Source: Aeoliella sp052161615 (GTDB lineage: Bacteria; Planctomycetota; Planctomycetia; Pirellulales; Lacipirellulaceae). Taken from it: a DNA stretch of 64,000 nt. Numbering within the stretch: position 1 is the first letter of the stretch; every line of letters starts with the position of its first letter. The notes beneath the pieces were generated by a model that saw nothing but the letters and a program-made list of their open reading frames with translations, made no database searches and was not told where the DNA came from. Below are positions 1 to 7,279 of this stretch, piece by piece. The position numbers and the translations under genes were made by a program. Location: positions 1,302,001 to 1,366,000 of the forward strand of contig NZ_CP197417.1 of NCBI RefSeq assembly GCF_052161615.1, in the 5' to 3' direction.

Positions 1-186
1 GCGAATGCGAACATCATCCGCCCCCGCCGCGGTGAGCATCTCAATCCACTCCCGCTGCCCGGTCGGCTGCGACCCCGGTTCGGTCACCACTTCGACCGTA
101 ATCCAAGCCTCCGCCGCCAGCAGCGGAGCCTTCAGCAGCACGAACGTAACGGCCGTAACGACGATAGTGAGTAGGGAGCGTTTCAT
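1..186 (-). CDS. N-terminal part of an unknown secreted protein (cut by the window edge)
   Basis: Reading leftward from the ATG at 186 gives 62 codons without a stop, so the gene continues beyond the window. The first 25 or so residues are a clear signal peptide: a basic start (MKRS), a hydrophobic core (LLTIVVTAV...) and a small-residue cleavage region ending LLAAEA. What follows (WITVEVVTEPG, then a Gln/Arg/Glu-rich stretch) is too short to assign to a family. The protein is presumably exported. It is divergent from the VWA-phosphatase-kinase operon that starts at 471. The start is supported by the position of the signal peptide. Confidence 0.6.
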   Translation of the reverse strand, partial: MKRSLLTIVVTAVTFVLLKAPLLAAEAWITVEVVTEPGSQPTGQREWIEMLTAAGADDVRIR

Positions 187-470
187 GGTGAAAGTATAGC
201 ACATGGGAGAAGTCGTTCTTTGCACCCTCCCTTGGGAGGGTCGGACGGTACACGGCCGGGGAGGGAAATATGGTGGGTGGCTTTAATACAGTTGATGGGA
301 AAATCGAGTGGGTCTGAAGTGATGGTAAGTCGACAACTTTCGTCGGCAATCGCAGAATGCTGGGTCGGCTTGGAGCGAAGTGTGGCAAAGTTGGAGACGT
401 GTCGCTATCATGTTGTGGCTGGCATCACTGTCATGTGTACTCTTGCAAGTCTTCCTACTAGGGGCAAAGT
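187..470. other. Divergent intergenic region with a palindromic stem-loop
   Basis: This spacer separates the leftward secreted-protein gene from the rightward VWA gene and must hold promoters for both, although no convincing -35/-10 pair could be picked. At 224-241 there is a perfect inverted repeat, ACCCTCCC then TT then GGGAGGGT. It resembles short intergenic palindromes. A related but imperfect CCCTTGGGA core occurs at 49747-49756 next to another hairpin. Confidence 0.4.
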
Positions 471-1142
471 ATGGACCAGATTCCTTTCGGGGCAAATTCT
501 TTCAGTGAGAATCCAGAGCCGCGAGTGCCTTGCGTTCTTCTGCTCGATACAAGCTATTCGATGAGTGGCCAGCCGATTGATTCGCTTAATGATGGAATCG
601 TTGGATTCAAGGATGAGTTGGTCGCCGATGCCCTGGCGAGCAAACGTGTCGAACCCGCAATCATCACTTTTGGCGAGAGTGTCACGTTACTGTCTGATTT
701 TCAGACTGCTTCCACTTTCGTTCCTCCTTTGCTTACCGCTAACGGTAGTACCCCAATGGGTGAAGCTGTCCACCTTGCAATTGACACCTTAGAAATCCGC
801 AAGCAATCCTACAAGCAGCACGGGATTGGCTACTACCGACCGTGGATATTCCTGATTACTGACGGAGCACCGACTGACGAGTGGGAAGATGCCGCATCGC
901 GGGCGAAAGCGGGAGATGGCACTAGCTCATTCGCTTTCTTCTGCGTTGGGACCCCCGAAGCCAACAAAGACATACTGGCTAAGTTTACCAGCCGAGAACC
1001 TCTTACCCTCGACGGCCTCAAGTTTCGCAACTTGTTTCTATGGTTGTCGAGTTCCCTGCGATCCGTCTCGCAGTCTACCGTTGGCGAGGATGTTCCCTTA
1101 AGTGATCCTACATCCGGACCGACCGGATGGGCCAAGGTTTAG
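471..1142 (+). CDS. TerY/YegL-type von Willebrand factor A domain protein
   Basis: A 223-residue protein that is essentially a single VWA domain. The metal-ion-dependent adhesion site is intact: DTSYS at residues 26-30 gives the DxSxS triplet, GSTPMGEA supplies the Thr, and ITDGAPTDEW supplies the later Asp. There is no signal peptide or membrane segment, so it should be cytoplasmic. It is the first gene of a three-gene operon; the PP2C gene begins 9 bases after its stop. This order and domain set match the TerY-P triad (VWA, PP2C phosphatase, kinase) and the E. coli yegL-yegK-yegI genes. The family role is thought to be a metal-dependent scaffold or sensor in a phosphorylation circuit; the actual ligand here is unknown. 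Confidence 0.85.
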   Translation: MDQIPFGANSFSENPEPRVPCVLLLDTSYSMSGQPIDSLNDGIVGFKDELVADALASKRVEPAIITFGESVTLLSDFQTASTFVPPLLTANGSTPMGEAVHLAIDTLEIRKQSYKQHGIGYYRPWIFLITDGAPTDEWEDAASRAKAGDGTSSFAFFCVGTPEANKDILAKFTSREPLTLDGLKFRNLFLWLSSSLRSVSQSTVGEDVPLSDPTSGPTGWAKV

Positions 1143-1151
1143 GGGAAGTCG

Positions 1152-1940
1152 ATGTCGAAGTGGAAAATCCTTCACGACAGTGTGGTGGGAGAATTGCACA
1201 AAGAGCTCGGACTGCCATGCCAGGACAGCCATCGGGTCCTTGAGCTGACAACTGCGTCCGAGTCCATGCTAGTTGCTGTGTGCGCTGATGGGGCTGGAAG
1301 TGCCACCTATGCGGAGGAAGGCGCGGATTTGTGTTGCAATTCCTTAGTTGAGCTTGTTGCGGCACATGAGTTCAAGATAGGTGACCTCGCAGAAGTTACT
1401 CGCGATACTGTGGTTGGTTGGTTGCGCGTAGTACGTGAACGAATTCTCCACGCAGCGGAATTGAAGGGAGTCGGTTGTCGCGAGTTTGCATGCACGGCGC
1501 TGTTGAGTGTAGTTAGCCAAAACAATGCAGTATTCGCCCAGATTGGCGATGGAGCAATCGTTGCCTACAGCGAAGGTGTATGTGGAGTGGTGTTTTGGCC
1601 TCAGTCCGGAGAGTATGTCAATCAAACGCACTTCATCACGGATGACGACTTTGAGGAGCGGATCGACTTTGTGACCAGTCAGTCGCGGCTGAACCGTGTT
1701 GCATTGCTCACAGATGGACTCGAACGGTTGTTTCTCGATTTCGCAAGCCAAGCACCACACCGTCCTTTTTTTGATCAAGTATTCGATCAGCTCGAGTCCG
1801 CGGAAAATTATGAGGATCTATTTGATCCCATGCGGATCTACTTGGAGTCCGTCGCCATCAACGAGCGAACTACCGACGACAAGACTCTGATTTTAGCTAG
1901 TCAGAAATATGTAATGCCAGATGAGCCGTTTATACCGTGA
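1152..1940 (+). CDS. PP2C-family protein serine/threonine phosphatase (YegK/PphC-like)
   Basis: A 262-residue cytoplasmic phosphatase. All main PP2C metal-binding positions are visible: QD at 24-25, ADGAGSA at 45-51, ACTALL at 113-118, IGDGA at 131-135, LTDGL at 186-190 and DDKTLIL at 242-248. The short length and the sequence style fit the PP2C_2 subgroup found beside TerY-type VWA proteins and YegI-type kinases. It should remove phosphate from Ser/Thr residues on the partner kinase or its targets. Its 3' end overlaps the kinase start by 20 bases, which implies translational coupling. The start at 1152 follows a GGGGAAG sequence at a suitable distance and lies 9 bases after the VWA stop. Confidence 0.88.
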   Translation: MSKWKILHDSVVGELHKELGLPCQDSHRVLELTTASESMLVAVCADGAGSATYAEEGADLCCNSLVELVAAHEFKIGDLAEVTRDTVVGWLRVVRERILHAAELKGVGCREFACTALLSVVSQNNAVFAQIGDGAIVAYSEGVCGVVFWPQSGEYVNQTHFITDDDFEERIDFVTSQSRLNRVALLTDGLERLFLDFASQAPHRPFFDQVFDQLESAENYEDLFDPMRIYLESVAINERTTDDKTLILASQKYVMPDEPFIP

Positions 1941-3885
1941 TGCAAGAGGTAATCAGATACGGCTCGACGCACTTCTCGGCAAAGGGGGAGAAGCGAATGT
2001 CTACACCGTGAAAAATTCTGCTTCGCATCTGGCCAAGATCTACCACGATCCTGTAAGTATGCGGAAAGCAAGGAAGTTGGAGGTCATACCTTCACTATCT
2101 TCCAGTCAGCTTATCAAGTTCAGTGCTTGGCCCGAATCTCCATTGTACGACGCGAACAGCAATTCCGTGAGTGGTACATTGATGCCACGGATAAGCGGAT
2201 CCGTGCAGCTTATTCATGAACTTTACAACCCTGCGAGTCGCAAGGAGCATTTTCCGCAGGCAACGTGGGGCTTCTTGGTACGGACAGCCAGAAACTGTGC
2301 AGCCGCTTTTGCCAAGCTCCATGAAGCGGGAGTTGTAGTCGGGGATGTAAACCAGGGAAATCTATTTGTCGATAGCAACGCCCTCGTTTACTTCATTGAC
2401 TGTGATTCGTTTCAGATCCTGTCGTCGGGTGATGTATATCATTGCGAAGTTGGAGTACCGCACTTCACTCCTCCTGAACTACATGGATGTGATTTCACGA
2501 AAGTCGTACGTAGTCCGAACCATGATTCTTTCGGACTTGCGATCCTCATATTTCATTTGCTCTTCATGGGACGACATCCGTTTGTAGGGCGATATCGTGG
2601 TCATGGTGATATGCCTATTGAGCGAGCAATACGGGAAGGTCGATTTGCCTACGCTATATCTCACGCAACGTCACTAATGCAGCCTCCACCGCATGCTTTG
2701 ACGCTAGCCGATTTACCTCGTCCAGTAGCAGATTTATTTACTAAGGCATTTACGCAATCGAATCGCCCTTCCGCGAAAGAGTGGGTCAGTGCACTAGGCC
2801 AACTCGAAAGTTTGTTGGCAACATGCAGTGACGATTGGGGGCACCTCTTTGTGAGGGGCCAGCGCGTGTGCCCTTGGTGCGCGATATTTCAGAAAGGAGG
2901 ACCGGACTTCTTCGACACAGTGGCTGTCTCTAGTGCTGGCTATGAGTCGAAACAATTCGATATTTCACAGGCTTGGAGAGAAATTAACGCCATTTCTCCC
3001 ATTTCACATTCGTCCATCGCCGATCTGCGGGCACTGCTTCCGCGTCCCCAGCCGCAGCTGTTGAGTTGTGAAGATCCCTTTGGACTCTTAAGGCGCTTGA
3101 CTGGTGCAGCTGCCATAGGAGGTGCAATATTGTCGGCGCTATCTTCCCTGGCGGCACCGTTACTTTATCCCGGCCTTGGGCTTGTGGCAGTGTTTTCAGT
3201 CTGGTGGTATGTCCTGCTGCTACAACGCCGTTCACACAGTCCAGAGACGCTTGTACGTCATGAGTTAGATATTGTTACCAGAGAATTTGCTACCGCGGCG
3301 GCAAGATACGAAGAACTTTACCAGCAGCACCTTCACGCTTTGACGGAAGCCCGCCAAGGGTTTGACTCGATTCGATGTGAATGGGATCAGTTAGACAGCG
3401 AAGAGCAGAAAGAGGTTGACAGTATATCCAAACAGACTGAACATCAGCAGAGGAATTCTTATTTGTCCCAGCACTTCGTCGCGCATGCACAGATTGATGG
3501 CTTGGGGGACGGTAGATTGGCGGTCCTCGAATCCTATGGGATCGAAACGGCGCTCGACGTGACTGAAACCAAAGTGCGCAATGTGCCTGGGTTCGGCCGC
3601 AAGTTGGCGAAGCGGCTCTGCGCGTGGCGAATTCGAGTGGAGAATGGGTTTCGATATGATCCAGCACGCGGTATACCAAGAGCAACGCGTCAAGCGATTG
3701 CGGCGAAATACGTGAGGCGGCGCCAGAGGCTTCACCAGCAGTTGCAGCGTGGCCCTAAGGAGCTTCAGCGAGTGGTCCAGTCAGCCCGTGCGCCACTGGA
3801 CCAAGCTTACTCAGCAGCCCACGATGCAATGGTTGAGCTACTTCAAGCAGAGGCGAATGAGCGTGCACTCCGCCACCTACAGTGA
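1921..3885 (+). CDS. Membrane-associated Ser/Thr protein kinase with C-terminal helix-hairpin-helix (YegI/TerY-P type)
   Basis: A 654-residue, multi-domain kinase. Residues about 1-300 are the kinase fold: glycine loop GKGGEA (20-25), ATP lysine K39, catalytic loop VGDVNQGNL (140-148, with D142 and N147, lacking the usual HRD His-Arg), metal-binding IDCDSF (159-164), and an APE equivalent TPPELHG (183-189). A CPWC zinc-ribbon-like knuckle follows at 317-320. Two adjacent hydrophobic segments lie at about 394-435, then a charged, probably coiled-coil stretch at 440-515. A helix-hairpin-helix motif at about 526-570 contains NVPGFGRKLAKRL. The C-terminus is rich in Arg, Gln and Glu. This architecture matches E. 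coli YegI and the TerY-P kinases. The helix-hairpin-helix suggests nucleic-acid contact, but that is inference. Confidence 0.88.
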   Translation: MSRLYRDARGNQIRLDALLGKGGEANVYTVKNSASHLAKIYHDPVSMRKARKLEVIPSLSSSQLIKFSAWPESPLYDANSNSVSGTLMPRISGSVQLIHELYNPASRKEHFPQATWGFLVRTARNCAAAFAKLHEAGVVVGDVNQGNLFVDSNALVYFIDCDSFQILSSGDVYHCEVGVPHFTPPELHGCDFTKVVRSPNHDSFGLAILIFHLLFMGRHPFVGRYRGHGDMPIERAIREGRFAYAISHATSLMQPPPHALTLADLPRPVADLFTKAFTQSNRPSAKEWVSALGQLESLLATCSDDWGHLFVRGQRVCPWCAIFQKGGPDFFDTVAVSSAGYESKQFDISQAWREINAISPISHSSIADLRALLPRPQPQLLSCEDPFGLLRRLTGAAAIGGAILSALSSLAAPLLYPGLGLVAVFSVWWYVLLLQRRSHSPETLVRHELDIVTREFATAAARYEELYQQHLHALTEARQGFDSIRCEWDQLDSEEQKEVDSISKQTEHQQRNSYLSQHFVAHAQIDGLGDGRLAVLESYGIETALDVTETKVRNVPGFGRKLAKRLCAWRIRVENGFRYDPARGIPRATRQAIAAKYVRRRQRLHQQLQRGPKELQRVVQSARAPLDQAYSAAHDAMVELLQAEANERALRHLQ

Positions 3886-4021
3886 GGCAAGCAGGGGCCA
3901 CGACCGCGGCGGCCATGGTACGTTCTCTTGCCCATTTTGCCGCGGTTTTTCGCCCCCAAACTATTTTGAAAACTTCCGAAAATGTGAGTAGAAAGTACTC
4001 GCCGAGTCGTTCTAATTACGG

Positions 4022-4073
4022 ATTCTGAAGGCCGCTTTAGGGTCGGCAGGGGGCTCGAATCCCCGCCTCTCTA
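4022..4073 (+). other. tRNA-3'-half-like remnant (variable arm, T arm, acceptor strand)
   Basis: From 4030 onward a GCCG...CGGC stem resembles a long variable arm. It is followed by a T arm (GGGG stem at 4050-4053, loop CTCGAAT at 4054-4060, CCCC at 4061-4064) and a 7-base acceptor-like strand plus A at 4066-4073. No matching 5' acceptor strand, D arm or clean anticodon arm is found upstream, so it is not a working tRNA. It could be a degenerate copy of a class II tRNA left by integration at a tRNA gene. Confidence 0.3.
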
Positions 4074-4090
4074 AAGCCTTCGGAGAGGCG
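4064..4090 (+). terminator. Perfect 8-bp stem-loop, possible terminator of the kinase operon
   Basis: CGCCTCTC (4064-4071) pairs perfectly with GAGAGGCG (4083-4090) across an 11-base loop. There is no T run after it, so it is not a classical intrinsic terminator. It lies 180 bases past the kinase stop and is the strongest hairpin in that interval. Confidence 0.35.
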
Positions 4091-4096
4091 AGGCGA

Positions 4097-4263
4097 GAGT
4101 AAAGTCGCACCTGCGGTGAACCCCTGCGACATTACCCACGCGAATGAGAGAAGAGAACGTTTCGTAAGTAATGGACTAATAAGCACTTATCGCAAAAGGG
4201 GATCCAGGCAACCACAGAATAAAGTCGCACCCATTGAGATTTCCAAAAAGGGCGACTTTACTC
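4097..4263. repeat. Three copies of a TAAAGTCGC motif
   Basis: GAGTAAAGTCGCACC lies at 4097-4111, TAAAGTCGCACC at 4220-4231, and GCGACTTTACTC (the reverse complement of the same core) at 4252-4263. Two direct and one inverted copy in 167 bases could be binding sites for a DNA-binding protein or remnants of a recombination site. No function can be assigned from sequence alone. Confidence 0.45.
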
Positions 4264-4409
4264 GGCGCGAAAACGAGACAACTGCCCACAAGGGCGCATG
4301 CTCGATCGCAGACTAGTTCGGGGAGTGTCGCTCCTCTTGAAAGAGCTCGGTTTGCCAGATTTCTTGAAGAACTAACCACCAACTCAACTACCAAGGCGAA
4401 GGATCACGA

Positions 4410-5408
4410 ATGTCTCGACCGGTTACGCTTTTCACGGGCCAGTGGGCCGATTTGTCTTGTGAGACGATGTGCCAGAAGGCTCGCGACTTTGGTTACAGCG
4501 GGCTGGAGCTGGCGTGCTGGGGCGATCACTTTGAGGTCGACAAGGCGCTGAGCGATTCTGGCTACATTCCTGCCAAGCGCGAGCTACTCGACAAGTACGA
4601 CGTCGAGTGCCACGCGATCAGCGCTCACTTGGTTGGTCAAGCGGTGTGCGACATCGTCGACCAGCGCCACAAGAGCATCCTGCCGCCGCACGTGTGGGGC
4701 GATGGCAATCCCGAGGGCGTCAACAAGCGAGCTGCCGAAGAGCTGATGAACACGGCTCGCGCGGCACAGAAGTTCGGCGTGTCGGTCGTGAATGGTTTCA
4801 CGGGATCGAGCATCTGGCACCTGCTGTACTCGTTCCCCCCCGTGCCCGAATCGATGATCGAAGCGGGCTTTCAGCAGTTCGCCGATCGCTTTAATCCGAT
4901 CCTCGACGTGTTCGCCGAGTGCGGTGTGAAGTTCGCGCTCGAAGTTCATCCTACGGAAATTGCCTTCGACATCTACACGGCGGAGAGAGCGCTCGCAGCG
5001 GTGGATCATCGTCCCGAGTTCGGTTTTAACTTCGACCCCAGTCACCTGCACTGGCAAGGTGTCGATCCCGTGGAGTTCATTCGGGCGTTCCCCGATCGCA
5101 TTTTCCACGTGCACATCAAGGACGCGATTGTCACGCTCAACGGCAAGAGCGGCATCCTGGCGAGCCACCTGAACTTCGGCGATCCTCGCCGCGGTTGGGA
5201 CTTCCGCTCGCCGGGCCGCGGCGGTGTGAACTTCGAGGAAATCATGCGTGCCCTGAACCTGGCGGGCTACGCGGGACCGCTAAGTGTCGAGTGGGAAGAC
5301 TGCGGCATGCAGCGGGACCACGGTGCCCGCGAGGCGGCGGAGTTCGTTCGCCGCATGGACTTTGCTCCGTCGAACGTGCAGTTCGACGCGGCGTTCGAGA
5401 AGGAGTAA
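4410..5408 (+). CDS. Sugar phosphate isomerase/epimerase family TIM-barrel protein
   Basis: A 332-residue protein of the xylose-isomerase-like TIM barrel / AP endonuclease 2 superfamily. Typical elements are visible: FGYSGLELA near the N-terminus, the metal-ligand Glu in FALEVHPTE, FNFDPSH with Asp and His ligands, FHVHIKD, and the C-terminal PLSVEWED Glu. No signal peptide is present, so the enzyme is cytoplasmic. Planctomycete relatives are usually annotated as sugar phosphate isomerase/epimerase and tend to act on keto-sugars or inositol derivatives, but the substrate cannot be read from sequence. The ATG at 4410 has an AAGGA upstream. It is monocistronic or coupled to the metalloprotease that starts 72 bases later. 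Confidence 0.85.
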   Translation: MSRPVTLFTGQWADLSCETMCQKARDFGYSGLELACWGDHFEVDKALSDSGYIPAKRELLDKYDVECHAISAHLVGQAVCDIVDQRHKSILPPHVWGDGNPEGVNKRAAEELMNTARAAQKFGVSVVNGFTGSSIWHLLYSFPPVPESMIEAGFQQFADRFNPILDVFAECGVKFALEVHPTEIAFDIYTAERALAAVDHRPEFGFNFDPSHLHWQGVDPVEFIRAFPDRIFHVHIKDAIVTLNGKSGILASHLNFGDPRRGWDFRSPGRGGVNFEEIMRALNLAGYAGPLSVEWEDCGMQRDHGAREAAEFVRRMDFAPSNVQFDAAFEKE

Positions 5409-5480
5409 GTACAGGCGAACGTCGCGGGTCCGATTATGCCGATTAGTCGGGCGCGCCGTTTCCATCGTGCCCATAGTAAA

Positions 5481-6845
5481 ATGAAGGAGATGAAACGCCC
5501 CCGCCACATTTCGTGTCTGCTCTCGCTCTTCGCTGCACTTGGTGCAGTGTTCGCGAGTGCTGCCCACGCGAAAACGGTGGAAGAGATTCGCACGGAGTGG
5601 AAGTCGCTGCGGAGCTACGACACGCTCGCCTGCGGGCAATTCGTGCTGGTTGCTCCGGATGACTACTCGGGCACCGAATCCACCAAGCCCGCCGAACCCG
5701 AACGAGCCGCAAAGCTATCCGCTCTCGCGCACGAAGCCGCGAAGCTGGGCGAAGCGGCCCTCGCGATTCGGCTCGCCACCGAAGCAGTCGCCGCGGATCC
5801 CAACTGCGAACCTGCAAGACTCGCACTAGGGTACGAGAAGCACGACGGTCGCTGGCTCACTGCGTACGGCATCCGGATGGCGAAACGTGGACAAGTGTGG
5901 AACTCGAAGTACGGGTGGATCGACCCCGCGGACGTTGCACGCTACGACGCGGGAGAACGTCGCCGCAATCGCCGCTGGGTTTCCCAGGGGATCGACGCGG
6001 CGGAGCACGCGGACATTGCCAAGGGCTGGACGGTTCGCACCGATCACTTCAACGTGACGACGAACCATAGTCTGGAAGCGGGCGTGGCGCTCGCAGGGAA
6101 GCTGGAGCAGCTTTACCAAGTGTGGCTGTCGTTGTTCGCGGACTTCGCGATCGACGACGCAGAACTCCGCGATCGCTTCGAACGCCACCGCGTGCCGGGC
6201 GTTCGCTCGCGGCCGTTTCAGGTGGTTTACCATCAGAATCAGGATGACTACAACAAGCACCTCGTCTCCCGTCAACCACGCATCGCCGAGACGATTGGCA
6301 TTTACTTTGATCACCAGCGCGAGGCGCACTTCTTCTTCAGCGAAGAGTTCGAAACCGACCCCACGTTGTTCCACGAGTCGGTCCATCAGTTGTTTCAGGA
6401 GTCGGGCACCGCACGGCGCGATCCAGGTTTGCGGGACAACTTTTGGGCGATTGAGGGCGTGGCCACCATGTTCGAGTCGCTCTCCGAGCAGCGGAGTGAC
6501 GATGGAGATGTTTACTACACGATCGGCACGCCCGAAGCTGGTAGACTGCCGGCCGCTCGCAGGCGACTGCTGGACGAGGGCTACCGCGTGCCGCTCGCCG
6601 ACCTCGTGACGCTGGGGAAAACCGACCTCCAAACACGTCCCGACCTCGCGCCGCTCTATGGTCAGATGGCGGCGCTGGCCACTTGGTGGATGCAGACTCC
6701 CGAGACTCAGCAGGAGTTCGTCGAGTACCTTGCCAAGGTCTACGCCGGCGACGCCGAGCCCGCCTCGCTAGCGGCTCTGTCCGGCAAGGCTTATGCCGCC
6801 TTGGATGCCGAGTTTCGCGAGTTTATGGAGCAGTTGCCTGAGTAG
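5481..6845 (+). CDS. Exported HExxH metalloprotease-like protein (DUF1570 type)
   Basis: A 454-residue protein from the ATG at 5481; a second ATG at 5490 is equally possible, and the frame opens further upstream at 5436 before the signal peptide. Residues 1-31 form a signal peptide ending in SAAHA. The catalytic zinc motif HESVH is at residues 298-302, and a WAIEGVA segment about 23 residues later supplies a third Glu ligand, as in gluzincins and the planctomycete DUF1570 family. The N-terminal third is helical and Ala-rich. The likely role is a periplasmic or extracellular peptidase; the substrate is unknown. G+C content is high, unlike the kinase operon to the left. Confidence 0.75.
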   Translation: MKEMKRPRHISCLLSLFAALGAVFASAAHAKTVEEIRTEWKSLRSYDTLACGQFVLVAPDDYSGTESTKPAEPERAAKLSALAHEAAKLGEAALAIRLATEAVAADPNCEPARLALGYEKHDGRWLTAYGIRMAKRGQVWNSKYGWIDPADVARYDAGERRRNRRWVSQGIDAAEHADIAKGWTVRTDHFNVTTNHSLEAGVALAGKLEQLYQVWLSLFADFAIDDAELRDRFERHRVPGVRSRPFQVVYHQNQDDYNKHLVSRQPRIAETIGIYFDHQREAHFFFSEEFETDPTLFHESVHQLFQESGTARRDPGLRDNFWAIEGVATMFESLSEQRSDDGDVYYTIGTPEAGRLPAARRRLLDEGYRVPLADLVTLGKTDLQTRPDLAPLYGQMAALATWWMQTPETQQEFVEYLAKVYAGDAEPASLAALSGKAYAALDAEFREFMEQLPE

Positions 6846-6950
6846 CGCGGGGGCGGTCGGGCCTCATGTTGCCTAGCCAACGGGGCCTAGATTGGGTATG
6901 ACTGTAGAGTACGAATTCCCTGAACCTTACCCACCCGCGAGGGTCCTAAT

Positions 6951-7070
6951 ATGAACTTCCTGGCACACATTACCCAAGTCGAAACCCCCACGCTAACCGC
7001 GATGTTCCTGCTGGGACTGGCCTTGGGCGTCGTAGGGACGTTGATCGCTTCCCGCCTGTGGGTGCGATAG
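6951..7070 (+). CDS. 39-residue single-span membrane protein
   Basis: A short frame from ATG 6951 to TAG 7070, below normal size cut-offs. The predicted peptide starts MNFLAHITQVETPT and continues into one strongly hydrophobic helix (about residues 14-33, rich in Leu, Gly, Ala, Val) ending in a basic ASRLWVR tail, giving an N-out/C-in single span by the positive-inside rule. A GAGGG lies 10 bases upstream. Two perfect hairpins follow directly after its stop. No family is recognised. Its separation from neighbours, the ribosome-binding sequence and the clean membrane helix make it a plausible real small protein. Confidence 0.5.
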   Translation: MNFLAHITQVETPTLTAMFLLGLALGVVGTLIASRLWVR

Positions 7071-7090
7071 CGGGAGGACGCCGGGTGCGG

Positions 7091-7127
7091 GGAAATCTAG
7101 GCGATTTCCGCCGCTTGCCCAAGCGGC
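7091..7127 (+). terminator. Two abutting perfect stem-loops, likely terminator of the small membrane protein gene
   Basis: GGAAATC (7091-7097) pairs with GATTTCC (7103-7109) over a 5-base loop. Immediately next, GCCGCTT (7110-7116) pairs with AAGCGGC (7121-7127) over a GCCC loop, followed by CTATTT. The second hairpin with its short pyrimidine-rich tail is terminator-like. The pair lies 20 bases after the small gene's stop and 78 bases before tRNA-His. Confidence 0.5.
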
Positions 7128-7204
7128 CTATTTCGAGGTACGATTTGGGAACGCCGTCGCTCCCGCGACGCGTCCCGCAAAGGGTGCGCAAAACGCCCCC
7201 GCAT

Positions 7205-7279
7205 GGTGGCTGTAGCTCAGTTGGTTAGAGCGTCGGATTGTGATTCCGAAGGTCGGGGGTTCGAGACCCCTCAGCCACC
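7205..7279 (+). tRNA. tRNA-His (anticodon GTG)
   Basis: A complete cloverleaf. The acceptor stem GTGGCTG (7206-7212) pairs with CAGCCAC (7272-7278). The extra G-1 at 7205 faces C73 at 7279, the hallmark of tRNA-His. The D arm has AGCTCAGTTGGTTAGAGC, the anticodon stem TCGGA/TCCGA encloses TTGTGAT with GTG as anticodon, and the T arm has GGGGG-TTCGAGA-CCCC. The CCA end is not encoded (CCT follows). Confidence 0.97.

Larger units (their letters stand above)
3886..4409. other. Gene-free region downstream of the kinase triad
   Basis: No convincing gene lies here. The region holds a tRNA-3'-half-like sequence (4022-4073), a perfect 8-bp stem-loop (4064-4090), and three copies of a TAAAGTCGC-type motif (two direct, one inverted). 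A rightward open frame at 4116-4316 starts with GTG, has no family resemblance, and carries the repeats inside it; it was not called as a gene. The composition is more A-rich than in the flanking genes. The setting is compatible with a border of an acquired segment, but no integrase is visible. Confidence 0.5.

Noticed and set aside
4049..4130. Possible permuted tmRNA: T arm, 3' strand, short loop, then GGAGAGG and AGTCGCA
   Set aside because: The order recalls a two-piece tmRNA gene, and GGAGAGG can pair with CCTCTCT, but no tag frame ending in Leu-Ala-Ala or similar follows, and planctomycete tmRNAs are normally one-piece.
4116..4316. 66-codon rightward frame after the kinase gene
   Set aside because: It starts with GTG, has no family resemblance, overlaps the repeat motifs and the composition does not look coding. 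It could be a degenerate gene piece but was not called.
4584..5168. 194-codon leftward frame
   Set aside because: Antisense shadow of the sugar isomerase-like gene.
5826..6632. 268-codon leftward frame
   Set aside because: It is antisense to the metalloprotease gene, whose signal peptide and HESVH motif make it the real one; long antisense frames are common in high-G+C genes.
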